DNA of 8,636 bases from CAZGRP01 sp964527995 (GTDB lineage: Bacteria; Zhuqueibacterota; Zhuqueibacteria; Oceanimicrobiales; CAZGRP01): positions 1-8,636 of the forward strand of contig CAZGRP010000106.1 in the NCBI GenBank assembly GCA_964527995.1, given 5' to 3'. The position numbers were made by a program, and so were the translations under genes. Below are positions 1 to 6,660 of the stretch, in pieces. Position 1 is the stretch's first letter. Each line of letters begins with the position of its first letter. The notes under the pieces are model-generated. The model was not told the DNA's origin, did not search any database, and saw only the letters and a program-made list of their open reading frames with translations.

Positions 1-2
1 CA

Positions 3-1421
3 CTTGCGGTTGATGTAGAGGTTGCCGCAGAAGAACTCCTGCTTGCCTTTTTCGATCTTGAAGCGGTTGCGGGTGTAAATTGCCCCGGTGAGGCCGTACT
101 CGGTGTTGTTGGCGATCTCCAGGGCGTGGTCGAAGTCGCGGGCCTTGATCACCGCCAGCACCGGGCCGAAGATCTCCTCCTGCGCCAGGCGGGCGTTCGG
201 GTCGATGTCCTTGAAGATCGTCGGCTGCACGAACCAGCCGTTGCCCGGTAGGGTGTCGCCGCCGGTCACAAGCTCGCCCTCTTTCTTGCCAATCTCGATG
301 TACGACAGGACCTTCTCCTGCGCTGCCTGGTTGATCACCGGCCCCATCCAGTTCTTCGGATCCCGAACCGGACCGACGGTGATTTCTTTCGTGCGTGCGA
401 CCAGCCGGTCGATGAAATCGTCGTAGATCGCCTGGTCGAGAATCAGGCGCGAGCAGGCCGAGCATTTCTGTCCCTGGAAGCCGTAGGCCGACACCGCTAC
501 ACCCTCCACCGCGGCCTCGACATCGGCCTCGCGGTCGACGATGATGGCATCCTTGCCGCCCATCTCGGCGATGACGCGCTTGATCCAGAGCTGCCCCTGC
601 TGGTGCTTGGCAGCCAGCTCGTTGATGCGCAGGCCGACCTCCTTGGAGCCGGTGAAGGAGATGAAGCGCGTTTTTGGATGGCCGACGATGTAGTCGCCGA
701 TGGTGCCACCGCTGCCGGGGATGAAGTTTAAAACGCCCGGTGGCAGACCGGCTTCCTCCATGATCTCGGCCAGCTTGTGGCCAATGGTGGGGGAGTCGCT
801 CGCCGGTTTCAGCAGAACGCAGTTTCCTGCCACGATGGCGGCCGTCGTCATGCCGGTCAGGATAGCCAGCGGAAAGTTCCACGGTGGTATGATGGCGCCG
901 ACGCCGAGGGGCAGGTAGACCAGCTCGTTGAACTCGTTGGGCACCGGGGTCACGGGCTGTTCGCTGCCGTAGCGCAGCATCTCGCGGCCGTAGAACTCCA
1001 TGAAGTCGATGGCCTCGGCGGTATCGGCGTCGGCTTCCAGCCAGTTCTTGCCCACTTCCAACACCATCCAGGCATCGAGCTCCAGACGCCGGCGGCGCAT
1101 GATGTCGGCCGCCTTGAAGAGGATAATGGCTCGTTCCTTCGGCGGCACTCGCTTCCACTGTTCGAAGGCTTCCCACCCCTTGTCGAGAGCCAGATCGACC
1201 TCTTTGGTGCCGGCTTTGTGGAAGGTGCCGACCACCTGGTCCTTATTGGACGGATTGAAGGAGCGAAGCAGGTCCCCGGTGGTCACCTGCTCGCCACCGA
1301 TCCTGAGCGCATACTCGCGATCGAACTGGCTTTCCACAAAAGCCAGTGCCTGTTCCATCTTTTTTCGATTCTCGGCAAGACTGAAGTCCAGGTATGTCTC
1401 GTTCTTGAATTCAGCGATCAT
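3..1421 (-). CDS. pruA: L-glutamate gamma-semialdehyde (1-pyrroline-5-carboxylate) dehydrogenase, C-terminus cut by window edge
   Basis: This enzyme oxidises glutamate semialdehyde (from P5C) to glutamate with NAD+, the second step of proline catabolism and also a step in arginine/ornithine breakdown, in the cytoplasm. The visible 473 residues show the aldehyde dehydrogenase fold. PPWNFPLAI carries the oxyanion Asn182, FTGS at 256-259 is in the Rossmann region, AEMGGKD carries the general base Glu286, GQKCSACSR carries the nucleophile Cys320, and EEIFGPV carries the NAD-ribose residue Glu416. The N-terminus (FKNETYLDFSLAENRKKM) and the spacing of catalytic residues match monofunctional P5C dehydrogenases of the PruA/RocA group rather than generic ALDHs. 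The family is about 515 residues, so roughly 40 are missing beyond base 1. No PutA proline dehydrogenase domain is fused at the N-terminus. The ATG at 1421 follows a strong Shine-Dalgarno (GGGAGGTGA, 1425-1433). The 412-bp gap to thrB suggests separate transcription. rocA is an equally valid name. Confidence 0.93.
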   Translation of the reverse strand, partial: MIAEFKNETYLDFSLAENRKKMEQALAFVESQFDREYALRIGGEQVTTGDLLRSFNPSNKDQVVGTFHKAGTKEVDLALDKGWEAFEQWKRVPPKERAIILFKAADIMRRRRLELDAWMVLEVGKNWLEADADTAEAIDFMEFYGREMLRYGSEQPVTPVPNEFNELVYLPLGVGAIIPPWNFPLAILTGMTTAAIVAGNCVLLKPASDSPTIGHKLAEIMEEAGLPPGVLNFIPGSGGTIGDYIVGHPKTRFISFTGSKEVGLRINELAAKHQQGQLWIKRVIAEMGGKDAIIVDREADVEAAVEGVAVSAYGFQGQKCSACSRLILDQAIYDDFIDRLVARTKEITVGPVRDPKNWMGPVINQAAQEKVLSYIEIGKKEGELVTGGDTLPGNGWFVQPTIFKDIDPNARLAQEEIFGPVLAVIKARDFDHALEIANNTEYGLTGAIYTRNRFKIEKGKQEFFCGNLYINRK

Positions 1422-1424
1422 ATT

Positions 1425-1433
1425 TCACCTCCC
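1425..1433 (-). promoter_or_regulatory. Ribosome binding site of the P5C dehydrogenase gene
   Basis: On the minus strand GGGAGGTGA ends three bases before the ATG at 1421. It is a near-perfect anti-16S match and fixes the start codon. Confidence 0.85.
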
Positions 1434-1504
1434 AGTCTTTTGGATATCAGCTATTGGGTGCTGGGTATTGGGAAATAGTGTCGTGCTTCCAACGGGCGAC
1501 TGCG

Positions 1505-1721
1505 GCCAACGGATTTTCTACATATCCACGTTGATGACTCAAAGCGAAATCCTCCCGCCGAGCCGCGATTCATGGTAAAGGGCCCAGCAGGAGCTTCGCC
1601 CTCCCAGAAACGACAGCGACCCGATCGTTCTTCGCGGAAACCATCGGCGCATGGTGTTCTAGATCTTCGAGATGAACCGACGATTAGGCATATCAGGGCG
1701 AAATCCAGGAAATCCGTTGGC
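1505..1721. repeat. Nested inverted-repeat element, REP/BIME- or MITE-like
   Basis: The outer arms are a perfect 12-bp inverted repeat, GCCAACGGATTT (1505-1516) and AAATCCGTTGGC (1710-1721). Inside, an imperfect inner pair faces each other: 1544-1564, read on the minus strand, is GGCTCGGCGGGAG then GATTTCGC, while 1581-1599 on the plus strand is GGCCCAGCAGGAGCTTCGC. Only 16 bases separate the inner arms, so they can form a hairpin. The inner unit, extended to CCTCCCAG at 1606, resembles short extragenic repeats that I recall as dispersed in many copies in several GC-rich bacterial genomes. A non-autonomous element mobilised in trans, for example by a REP-associated tyrosine transposase, is inference. 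No transposase is present here. Confidence 0.55.
1515..1542 (-). promoter_or_regulatory. Weak candidate sigma70-type promoter for the P5C dehydrogenase gene
   Basis: On the minus strand TTGAGT (1537-1542) is followed after 16 bases by TAGAAA (1515-1520). Each box matches four of six consensus positions. It lies about 95 bp upstream of the ATG and inside the repeat element, so the element may have supplied it. Support is weak. Confidence 0.2.
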
Positions 1722-1833
1722 AGCTTCGATCCGTTGGTCTTCCGCAACCGTACAGCCTCGTTCCTACTTGTTGCGCCGGAGCTATCTCCCACTCCCAGTT
1801 TCTGCTTTCTAATTCCTATCTCCACTGGCGGAT

Positions 1834-2727
1834 TTAGTCGACCTTCTCCGCTCCTTTCTCCGCAACTCCCAGCACGCGTGTCTTCGAGACCAGGCCGGCT
1901 TTTTCCGCCGCCGCTGCCATTGCCCTGGCAACGGAGTCTGCATCGGAGCAGACAAAGGCAAGGATGGTCGATCCGGAGCCGCTGAGGCAGACGCCGTCTG
2001 CGCCCGCCTGGTACGCCGCTGCCACAATGGCGTCAAAGCCGGGGACCAGGTGCTTGCGGTACGGCTGGTGGAGTTCGTCCTGCATGGCGGTGCGCAGGTG
2101 TTCGAGCCGGCCAAGGTGAAAGGCCTCCAGGAGGAGGGCGAGGCGCTGCACCGAGGCGACGGCCGCCTGGTAGGGTAGCATTTCGGGCAACACGCGGCGG
2201 GCCTCCTCGGTGCGTACCTCGAGGCTCGGGATGAGGACCACGATCTCCGGCCACTGCTGTACCGGCACTTGCAGGCTGACTACGCCATGGGCTGTCGGGC
2301 AATTGACCGTCATGCCGCCGAAAAGCGAGGCAGCGACGTTTTCCGGGTGGCCCTCGATCTTTGCCCCGAGCTGCAACAACCGTTGCCGGTCGAGGCGCGA
2401 CCCGGTGAGTTCGTTGGCGACCCACAGGCCGGCGGCGATGGCCGCGCCGCTGCTGCCGAGGCCGCGCGACAGCGGGATGTCACTGTCGAGGAGCAGTCGC
2501 TGGGGCGGTAGCTCCTGCCCGACGGCCTCGGCGACTGCCCGCATGGCGCGCCAGACCAGATTCTGCTCTCCCAGGGGCAATGTCGTCGCGTCTTCGCCGC
2601 GGGCATCGATCTGGAGTCGCTCGGCCGGTTCGGCCGTGACCGTGAGAAAGAGCTGCAAGGCCAGACCCAGGGTGTCGAATCCGGGCCCAAGGTTGGATGT
2701 CGAGCCTGGGACTCTAACCCTCAACAT
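1834..2727 (-). CDS. thrB: Homoserine kinase (GHMP family)
   Basis: ThrB phosphorylates L-homoserine with ATP to O-phosphohomoserine, the substrate of threonine synthase. It is cytoplasmic. At 297 residues it is of normal length. The three GHMP motifs are in order: PGSTSNLGPGFD (7-18) at the N-terminus, the ATP-binding glycine/serine loop PLSRGLGSSGAA (85-96), and the C-terminal SGSGST (249-254). EGHPENVAAS (125-134) and HQPYR (220-224) are typical of homoserine kinases within the superfamily. The ATG at 2727 has GGGAGAT just upstream (2731-2737) and overlaps the end of pyrE by 14 bases, which suggests translational coupling. The threonine partners thrA and thrC are not adjacent. Being last in a pyrimidine operon is unusual. 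The stop is TAA. Confidence 0.93.
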   Translation of the reverse strand: MLRVRVPGSTSNLGPGFDTLGLALQLFLTVTAEPAERLQIDARGEDATTLPLGEQNLVWRAMRAVAEAVGQELPPQRLLLDSDIPLSRGLGSSGAAIAAGLWVANELTGSRLDRQRLLQLGAKIEGHPENVAASLFGGMTVNCPTAHGVVSLQVPVQQWPEIVVLIPSLEVRTEEARRVLPEMLPYQAAVASVQRLALLLEAFHLGRLEHLRTAMQDELHQPYRKHLVPGFDAIVAAAYQAGADGVCLSGSGSTILAFVCSDADSVARAMAAAAEKAGLVSKTRVLGVAEKGAEKVD

Positions 2728-3298
2728 GGATCTCCCGGCTGCCCGGTTTGGTGACCGGCACGCCCTGCTGGCACAGCGGACATTCCTCGGGGGCGTAGGT
2801 GACGACCTCGAGCGTCATCAAGGCGTAGAAGGGGAGTCCGAATTCGGCCTTGCCACCACTGCGGTCGACCACCACCCCGACTCCGACCGGCTCGGCACCG
2901 TGCTCCTGCGCCAGGTCGAGCACTTCGCGCACCGAGCCGCCGGTGGTGATGACGTCTTCGACCACGAGAACGCGTTCTCCGCGCCCCAGGGTGAAGCCGC
3001 GGCGAAGCTGCAGGCGACCGTCCTCGCGCTCTGCGAAAAGGGCCCGCACCTTCAGGGCCCGCGCCACTTCGTGAGCGACGATGATGCCACCGATGGCTGG
3101 GGCCATCACGACCTCGACCTGCTGATCGCGAAAGTGCTCCGCAATCCGCTGGCAGAGCTTTTCGGCATAGTGGGGGTACTGCAACACACGCGCGCACTGG
3201 AAGTACTGCGGGCTGTGGAGGCCAGAGGTCAGCACGAAGTGACCCCGCTGCAGGGTGCCGGTCTGTCGAAAGATCTTCAGCATATCCTGATTATCCAT
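2714..3298 (-). CDS. pyrE: Orotate phosphoribosyltransferase (Thermus-type family)
   Basis: PyrE transfers ribose-5-phosphate from PRPP to orotate, giving OMP, the fifth step of de novo UMP synthesis. The product is 194 residues. VLVVEDVITTGGS (110-122) is the PRPP-binding loop, and FAEREDG (88-94) belongs to the flexible catalytic region. The C-terminal CPLCQQGVPVTKPGSR (173-188) with a CxxC pair is characteristic of the Thermus-like PyrE branch rather than the E. coli branch. I chose ATG 3298 (MDNQDMLKIF), which overlaps the pyrF stop by 8 bases (ATGGATAA). No strong Shine-Dalgarno precedes it, consistent with coupling to pyrF. A second ATG at 3283, behind AGGAT, is a possible alternative start. 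The open frame extends upstream to 3484, but that extension lies within pyrF and lacks family homology. Confidence 0.93.
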   Translation of the reverse strand: MDNQDMLKIFRQTGTLQRGHFVLTSGLHSPQYFQCARVLQYPHYAEKLCQRIAEHFRDQQVEVVMAPAIGGIIVAHEVARALKVRALFAEREDGRLQLRRGFTLGRGERVLVVEDVITTGGSVREVLDLAQEHGAEPVGVGVVVDRSGGKAEFGLPFYALMTLEVVTYAPEECPLCQQGVPVTKPGSREIHVEG

Positions 3299-4127
3299 GG
3301 TTCTGTGTTGCCGATGTTCTGGCTCGGAGGCGGTTGATTTCGTCGCGCAACTGCAACGCCGCTTCTCGTGCGGCCTCGGCGAAGTCTTCGCCGGAGGAAC
3401 GATAGAGGATGCTTCGGCCGGCGTTGATGAGGGCAAGATCTCCCTGGTTGCTGATGCCGGCCGAAACCGTAGCAGCCAGGTCACCTTTCTGCGCCCCGAT
3501 TCCCGGGATGAGGAAGGGCAGATCAGGGGCTCGCAGGCGCAGTTTGCGAAGCATGTCTGCCCGGGTTGCGCCGGCTACAATGCCGGCGTTGCCGTGCCGG
3601 TTCCATTGTTTTACCTGCGCCAGAATTCGTTCATGCAGGTACTGGCGGCCGTCGAAGAAGAACTGGAAGTCATCGGCGCCCGGATTCGAGGTGAGGCAGA
3701 GGAAAAAGGCGCCGCGTTCGGGGTCGCGCAGGAAGGGCTCCACACTGTCGGAGCCGAGCAAGGGGTTGACGGTGACGGCGTCGACGGCCAGATGGTCGAA
3801 GAAGGCGCGAGCATACATCTCTGAGGTGTGGCCGATGTCGGCACGCTTGCAGTCGGCAAGGATCAACGCCGGCCCGGGAATGTCGGCGACCAGGCGTTCG
3901 AGCTGTCGCCAGCCAGCGGAGCCATAGGCCTCGAAGAAGGCCGTGTTGATCTTGAAGGCCGCGGCCAGATCGGCGGTTGCTTCGGCGACCGCCCTGCAGA
4001 ACTCGTAAAGTGGTTCTTGTCGATCGCGACAGATGCGCGGCAGCCGCTCGAGCACCGGGTCGAGCCCGATACACAGGAGACTGTTCTGGCTGCGCTCGAC
4101 GGCTCGCACTTTTTCAGCAAACGTCAC
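3291..4127 (-). CDS. pyrF: Orotidine 5'-phosphate decarboxylase (long-form, subfamily 2)
   Basis: PyrF decarboxylates OMP to UMP, the final step of de novo pyrimidine synthesis. The protein is 278 residues, longer than the roughly 230-240-residue E. coli type, and matches the long bacterial subfamily. Visible motifs are GLDP (21-24), FKINTAFFE with Lys59 (58-66), the catalytic DCKRADIGHT with Asp92, Lys94 and Asp97 (92-101), VNPLLGSDS (120-128), GIVAGAT in the second half, and the phosphate-binding FLIPGIGAQKGD and INAGRSILY. Translation begins at GTG (4125-4127), with AAGGAG (4134-4139) spaced six bases upstream. It is the promoter-proximal gene of pyrF-pyrE-thrB and overlaps pyrE by 8 bases. 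PyrE makes OMP and PyrF consumes it, so the pairing is functional. Confidence 0.94.
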   Translation of the reverse strand: MTFAEKVRAVERSQNSLLCIGLDPVLERLPRICRDRQEPLYEFCRAVAEATADLAAAFKINTAFFEAYGSAGWRQLERLVADIPGPALILADCKRADIGHTSEMYARAFFDHLAVDAVTVNPLLGSDSVEPFLRDPERGAFFLCLTSNPGADDFQFFFDGRQYLHERILAQVKQWNRHGNAGIVAGATRADMLRKLRLRAPDLPFLIPGIGAQKGDLAATVSAGISNQGDLALINAGRSILYRSSGEDFAEAAREAALQLRDEINRLRARTSATQNHG

Positions 4128-4133
4128 CCTGTT

Positions 4134-4139
4134 CTCCTT
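4134..4139 (-). promoter_or_regulatory. Ribosome binding site fixing the GTG start of pyrF
   Basis: AAGGAG on the minus strand lies six bases upstream of GTG 4127. No ATG nearby is as well placed, so this site decides the non-ATG start. Confidence 0.8.
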
Positions 4140-4167
4140 GGGCGCTTTGGGTGTTTTTCAAAGGAAG

Positions 4168-4213
4168 ACGACCATCGCCCGCGTTCGAAGAGGTTGCGGT
4201 GCGCACTGGTCGT
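4168..4213 (-). promoter_or_regulatory. Long hairpin in the pyrF operon leader
   Basis: On the transcribed (minus) strand ACGACCA (4207-4213) pairs perfectly with TGGTCGT (4168-4174). Inside it CGC and CCGC pair with GCGG and GCG, giving about 14 base pairs in total around a loop of about 13 bases, with small bulges. The structure lies between the predicted promoter (4243-4271) and the pyrF GTG. It is followed by CTTCCTTTG, a weak U-rich stretch, so it could act as an attenuator or simply as a leader structure. I did not find a PyrR-binding consensus in the leader. Confidence 0.45.
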
Positions 4214-4242
4214 GGCCTCGGCCCTCTGGCTCTGTCCGCCCC

Positions 4243-4271
4243 AAAGTAACGCAATTTCGCCTTAGAATCAA
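4243..4271 (-). promoter_or_regulatory. Candidate sigma70-type promoter of the pyrF-pyrE-thrB operon
   Basis: TTGATT (4266-4271) and TACTTT (4243-4248) on the minus strand are separated by the optimal 17 bases. The predicted start of transcription, near 4236, gives a leader of about 110 nt before the pyrF GTG. It is the best -35/-10 pair I found in this divergent intergenic region. Confidence 0.5.
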
Positions 4272-4336
4272 CCAAAAAAGTCGCCTCTGGCCGGAGTCTG
4301 CCGGCCAAATTTTCTCTTTTCTTCTGCGGTTTAATT

Positions 4337-4345
4337 TGGTATCTT
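4337..4345 (+). promoter_or_regulatory. Candidate extended -10 promoter for the symporter gene
   Basis: TGGTATCTT fits an extended -10 (TGnTATAAT-like) element about 65 bp before the ATG at 4410, in an AT-richer patch. No good -35 box lies 17 bases upstream, so the call is weak. Confidence 0.3.
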
Positions 4346-4399
4346 AGCTGCGGCCAAATCGTCCCTACCGGCCCATTTTTCGCATCCCGTTCATGCCTC

Positions 4400-4406
4400 G
4401 GAGGAG
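4400..4406 (+). promoter_or_regulatory. Ribosome binding site of the symporter gene
   Basis: GGAGGAG ends three bases before ATG 4410. It is a strong match and fixes the start. Confidence 0.85.
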
Positions 4407-4409
4407 TCC

Positions 4410-5723
4410 ATGAAACTTCCGAAACTCGAGCTGTACACGAAGATCCTGCTGGGTCTTGTGCTGGGTGCCGGTTTTGGAGTCGCTGCCAGCGAGATGGGAT
4501 TTGCTTCCCTCGTCGGCACGTGGATCAAGCCGTTCGGCACCGCCTTCATCCGCCTGATCAGTCTGATCGTCGTGCCTCTGGTGTTCGCCTCCTTGCTGGT
4601 TGGCGTTGCCAGCCTCGACGACGTGCGCAAGCTCGGCCGAATCGGCGGCAAGACCATCGTGTTCTACCTCGTGACCACCGCCGCCGCCATCACCATCGGT
4701 CTAGTTTTGGCCAACACCTTCCATCCGGGCAAAGGGCTGCCGGCCGAGACGACGGCTCAACTGATGCAGAATTACCAGGCGGAGGCGCAGAAAAACATAG
4801 AAAAGGCTCTGGAGAAACCGAGCCTGTCCGAGGTGTTGCTCGACATCATCCCCACCAATCCGGCGCGCTCCTTTGCCGAAGGTGACATGCTGCAGATCAT
4901 CTTTTTCGCGCTGGTCTTCGGCATCACGCTGACGCTCATCCCCAACGACCGATCCACCCCCGTTCTCAACTTTTTCAACGGTGTGAACGATGCCATGATC
5001 AAGCTTGTCGACCTGATCATGGAGCTGGCTCCATACGGCGTCTTCGCGCTGATTGCCGCCATCATCAGCCAGTTCGGTTTGGGGATCCTGTGGACACTGA
5101 TCAAGTACTCGGCCGTCGTGATCGTCGGCCTTATTATTCACGCCACAGTGGTTTATCCAACCATGCTCAAGATCTTCACCAAGATGCAGATCAGTAAATT
5201 TTTCTGGGGGATTCGACCGGCGCAGTTGATCGCCTTCAGCTCGTCGTCGAGTTCGGCCACTTTACCGGTGACAATGGAGTGTGCCGAAGAGCGGCTGGGC
5301 GTGCCGACCCAGATCGCCAGTTTCGTGCTGCCGCTGGGAGCGACCATCAACATGGACGGTACGGCCCTCTACCAGGGCGTGGCAGCGGTTTTTATCGCCC
5401 AGGTTTTCGGCATGGACCTGAGCATCGGCCAGCAGCTGGAGGTGATCCTCACCGCCACCCTGGCGTCGATCGGTGCAGCGGGCGTGCCGGGGGTCGGCAT
5501 GATTACGCTGGCGCTTGTGTTGAAAACCATCGGTGTGCCGCTGGAAGGGATCGCCCTGATTCTGGGGGTGGACCGCATTCTCGACATGTGCCGAACCACG
5601 GTCAATATCACCGGAGATGCTGCCTGCGCCGTGGTCATCTCGGCGACGGAAGGTGAGTTGGATCATACGCTGCCCGAGCGCCGGCAGACGGAGAAGAAGT
5701 TGGAGACGGCCGACCAGCCGTAA
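4410..5723 (+). CDS. Dicarboxylate/amino acid:cation symporter (DAACS, GltPh-like)
   Basis: This inner-membrane secondary transporter probably imports glutamate/aspartate or C4-dicarboxylates with Na+ or H+. The 437 residues match the family length. The family fold has eight transmembrane segments plus two re-entrant hairpins, and the hydrophobic pattern here fits. Diagnostic motifs are the serine-rich hairpin 1 (S277-S282, then ATLP), NMDGT in TM7 (314-318), the AGVPG hairpin 2, and TM8 DRILDMCRTTVNITGD (388-403). TM8 aligns with Pyrococcus GltPh at an offset of two: Asp388, Asp392, Arg395, Thr396, Asn399 and Asp403. The retained Arg395/Thr396 pair favours an acidic substrate over neutral amino acids, but glutamate/aspartate and C4-dicarboxylate cannot be told apart. 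The charged C-terminal tail (about 413-437) is cytoplasmic-like. The gene is monocistronic, divergent from pyrF, and ends at a strong terminator. Confidence 0.92.
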   Translation: MKLPKLELYTKILLGLVLGAGFGVAASEMGFASLVGTWIKPFGTAFIRLISLIVVPLVFASLLVGVASLDDVRKLGRIGGKTIVFYLVTTAAAITIGLVLANTFHPGKGLPAETTAQLMQNYQAEAQKNIEKALEKPSLSEVLLDIIPTNPARSFAEGDMLQIIFFALVFGITLTLIPNDRSTPVLNFFNGVNDAMIKLVDLIMELAPYGVFALIAAIISQFGLGILWTLIKYSAVVIVGLIIHATVVYPTMLKIFTKMQISKFFWGIRPAQLIAFSSSSSSATLPVTMECAEERLGVPTQIASFVLPLGATINMDGTALYQGVAAVFIAQVFGMDLSIGQQLEVILTATLASIGAAGVPGVGMITLALVLKTIGVPLEGIALILGVDRILDMCRTTVNITGDAACAVVISATEGELDHTLPERRQTEKKLETADQP

Positions 5724-5749
5724 GCCCGCGGCGAGACGGCGACGGCAAC

Positions 5750-5798
5750 AAAAAGCCCCGGCGTTCTCAGTCCTGAGAACCTCCGGGGCTTCGTTTTT
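5750..5798. terminator. Bidirectional intrinsic terminator between convergent genes
   Basis: The stem AGCCCCGG (5754-5761) / CCGGGGCT (5783-5790) continues, after a small bulge, into GTTCTCA (5763-5769) / TGAGAAC (5774-5780) with a 4-base loop. TTTTT at 5794-5798 ends plus-strand transcripts. AAAAA at 5750-5754 is a T-run directly after the stem on the minus strand. It can therefore terminate both the symporter gene and the convergent PilZ gene, whose stop is at 5877. Confidence 0.92.
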
Positions 5799-5876
5799 CA
5801 AACCCCGATGGGTGCACATGGGCGCCTGACTCGCATCCTGGCATGACGCCCTTCCTGGATGTCTGGCTCTCGGGGG

Positions 5877-6581
5877 TTAGCAGTCGTACCTCGGTTGATA
5901 CTCAACGCGCGTGCCGCCATAGCGTTCTTCCATCAGCCGCCGGTAGGCCGAAGAATAGGCTTTCTTGCAAAGTCGGAGGTATTCTTCAAGGAGGCCGAAT
6001 GGGTATTGCGGCTCCATCGACTTCAGAGCATCGAGGACCTCGCAGAACCACCAGCGCTCTCCGGGTTCGAGCGAGCCGAGAACGGCCTTGAACGAGGAGT
6101 AGACCTGCTCGCGTACGTTGGCGGCTTTCTCCGGATTAGACATCTGCATGTAATTGGGCAAGAACTTCAGCCGTTGTATCAGGGCATCGCTCACCTCGCC
6201 GGCCTTGACTCGCCGGACCAGACGCGCGGCGTCGTAGCGGGCGCTCGGCACCGAATCGGCCGACAACATGCTCTCGAAGCGGATGGCGCAGAGGTAGTCG
6301 TGCGTTCTCTCCTGTGCTTCCAGCCGTACGACCGTTCCAGAGAAGGCCAGAGGCGGCTTGTGCGGGAAGACAAGCTGGATGCAGTCGACTTTCTGTCCCT
6401 GAGCCAAAGCCAGATCGCCGAGTTCGATTGCGCACAACATTCCGCCGGCACTGAAGTTCAACGGCGTAACCGCAGGCACGCGGGCATCGTTGATGAACAG
6501 ATGAGCTGCCGAAGGCCTGCGCAAGGCGCAGTTAATGCGGTAGTGCTGGCGCCGATCCTGGGGAGAGATGATACCGCTCAT
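5877..6581 (-). CDS. PilZ-domain protein with uncharacterised helical C-terminal region
   Basis: This is a predicted cytoplasmic c-di-GMP receptor of 234 residues. The N-terminal PilZ domain (about 8-107) keeps both ligand-binding signatures: the RxxxR arginines in DRRQHYRI (Arg10/11 and Arg15) and NFSAGG (Asn42, Ser44, Gly47), the N-variant of D/NxSxxG. It ends with the typical strand YLCAIRF. Residues about 110-234 are rich in charged and helix-forming residues and match no domain I recognise. I see no signal peptide or membrane segment. The order is opposite to E. coli YcgR, in which PilZ is C-terminal. The ATG at 6581 has a weakly placed GGAG about ten bases upstream. A near-consensus sigma28 promoter lies about 80 bp upstream, which suggests flagellar co-regulation. 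The gene is followed by a terminator that works on this strand. Confidence 0.85.
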   Translation of the reverse strand: MSGIISPQDRRQHYRINCALRRPSAAHLFINDARVPAVTPLNFSAGGMLCAIELGDLALAQGQKVDCIQLVFPHKPPLAFSGTVVRLEAQERTHDYLCAIRFESMLSADSVPSARYDAARLVRRVKAGEVSDALIQRLKFLPNYMQMSNPEKAANVREQVYSSFKAVLGSLEPGERWWFCEVLDALKSMEPQYPFGLLEEYLRLCKKAYSSAYRRLMEERYGGTRVEYQPRYDC

Positions 6582-6660
6582 GACAAACGAACTCCGTGTC
6601 CTACAGATCTGGATCCTTCATTGATGTGCGGTGTAGAATGTTGAATCTCTTCACCTATTC

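Larger units (their letters stand above)
1422..1833. other. 412-bp intergenic region with repeats, no credible gene
   Basis: No credible gene lies between the P5C dehydrogenase start and the thrB stop. The interior (1505-1721) is a nested inverted-repeat element. Both edges hold short degenerate iterations: TATTGGG twice at 1452-1458 and 1466-1472 with GCTGGG between them, and a pyrimidine-rich stretch at 1789-1823. A 124-codon minus-strand reading frame (1451-1825) spans the region but crosses all these repeats, has no homology I recognise and no convincing ribosome binding site. Confidence 0.7.

Noticed and set aside
1451..1825. 124-codon minus-strand open frame as a hypothetical protein
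   Set aside because: It spans the inverted-repeat element and both degenerate edge repeats. Its sequence is what translation of repeats gives, and no good ribosome binding site precedes it.
2210..3337. Long plus-strand open frame (375 codons) across thrB and pyrE
   Set aside because: It is antisense to two clearly recognised enzymes. GC-rich coding DNA often leaves the opposite strand open, and the translation shows no family motif.
2714..3484. 256-residue version of PyrE starting at 3484
   Set aside because: The extra 62 residues lie inside pyrF, are low-complexity in character and are absent from the family. The start at 3298 gives normal length and an 8-base overlap.
4286..4303. Possible sigma54 promoter (TGG...GC) before the symporter gene
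   Set aside because: The gap between the GG and GC elements is nine bases and not the required ten, and the flanking consensus is poor.
5859..6644. 261-codon plus-strand open frame opposite the PilZ gene
   Set aside because: It is antisense to a frame with intact PilZ motifs and has no recognisable domain of its own.
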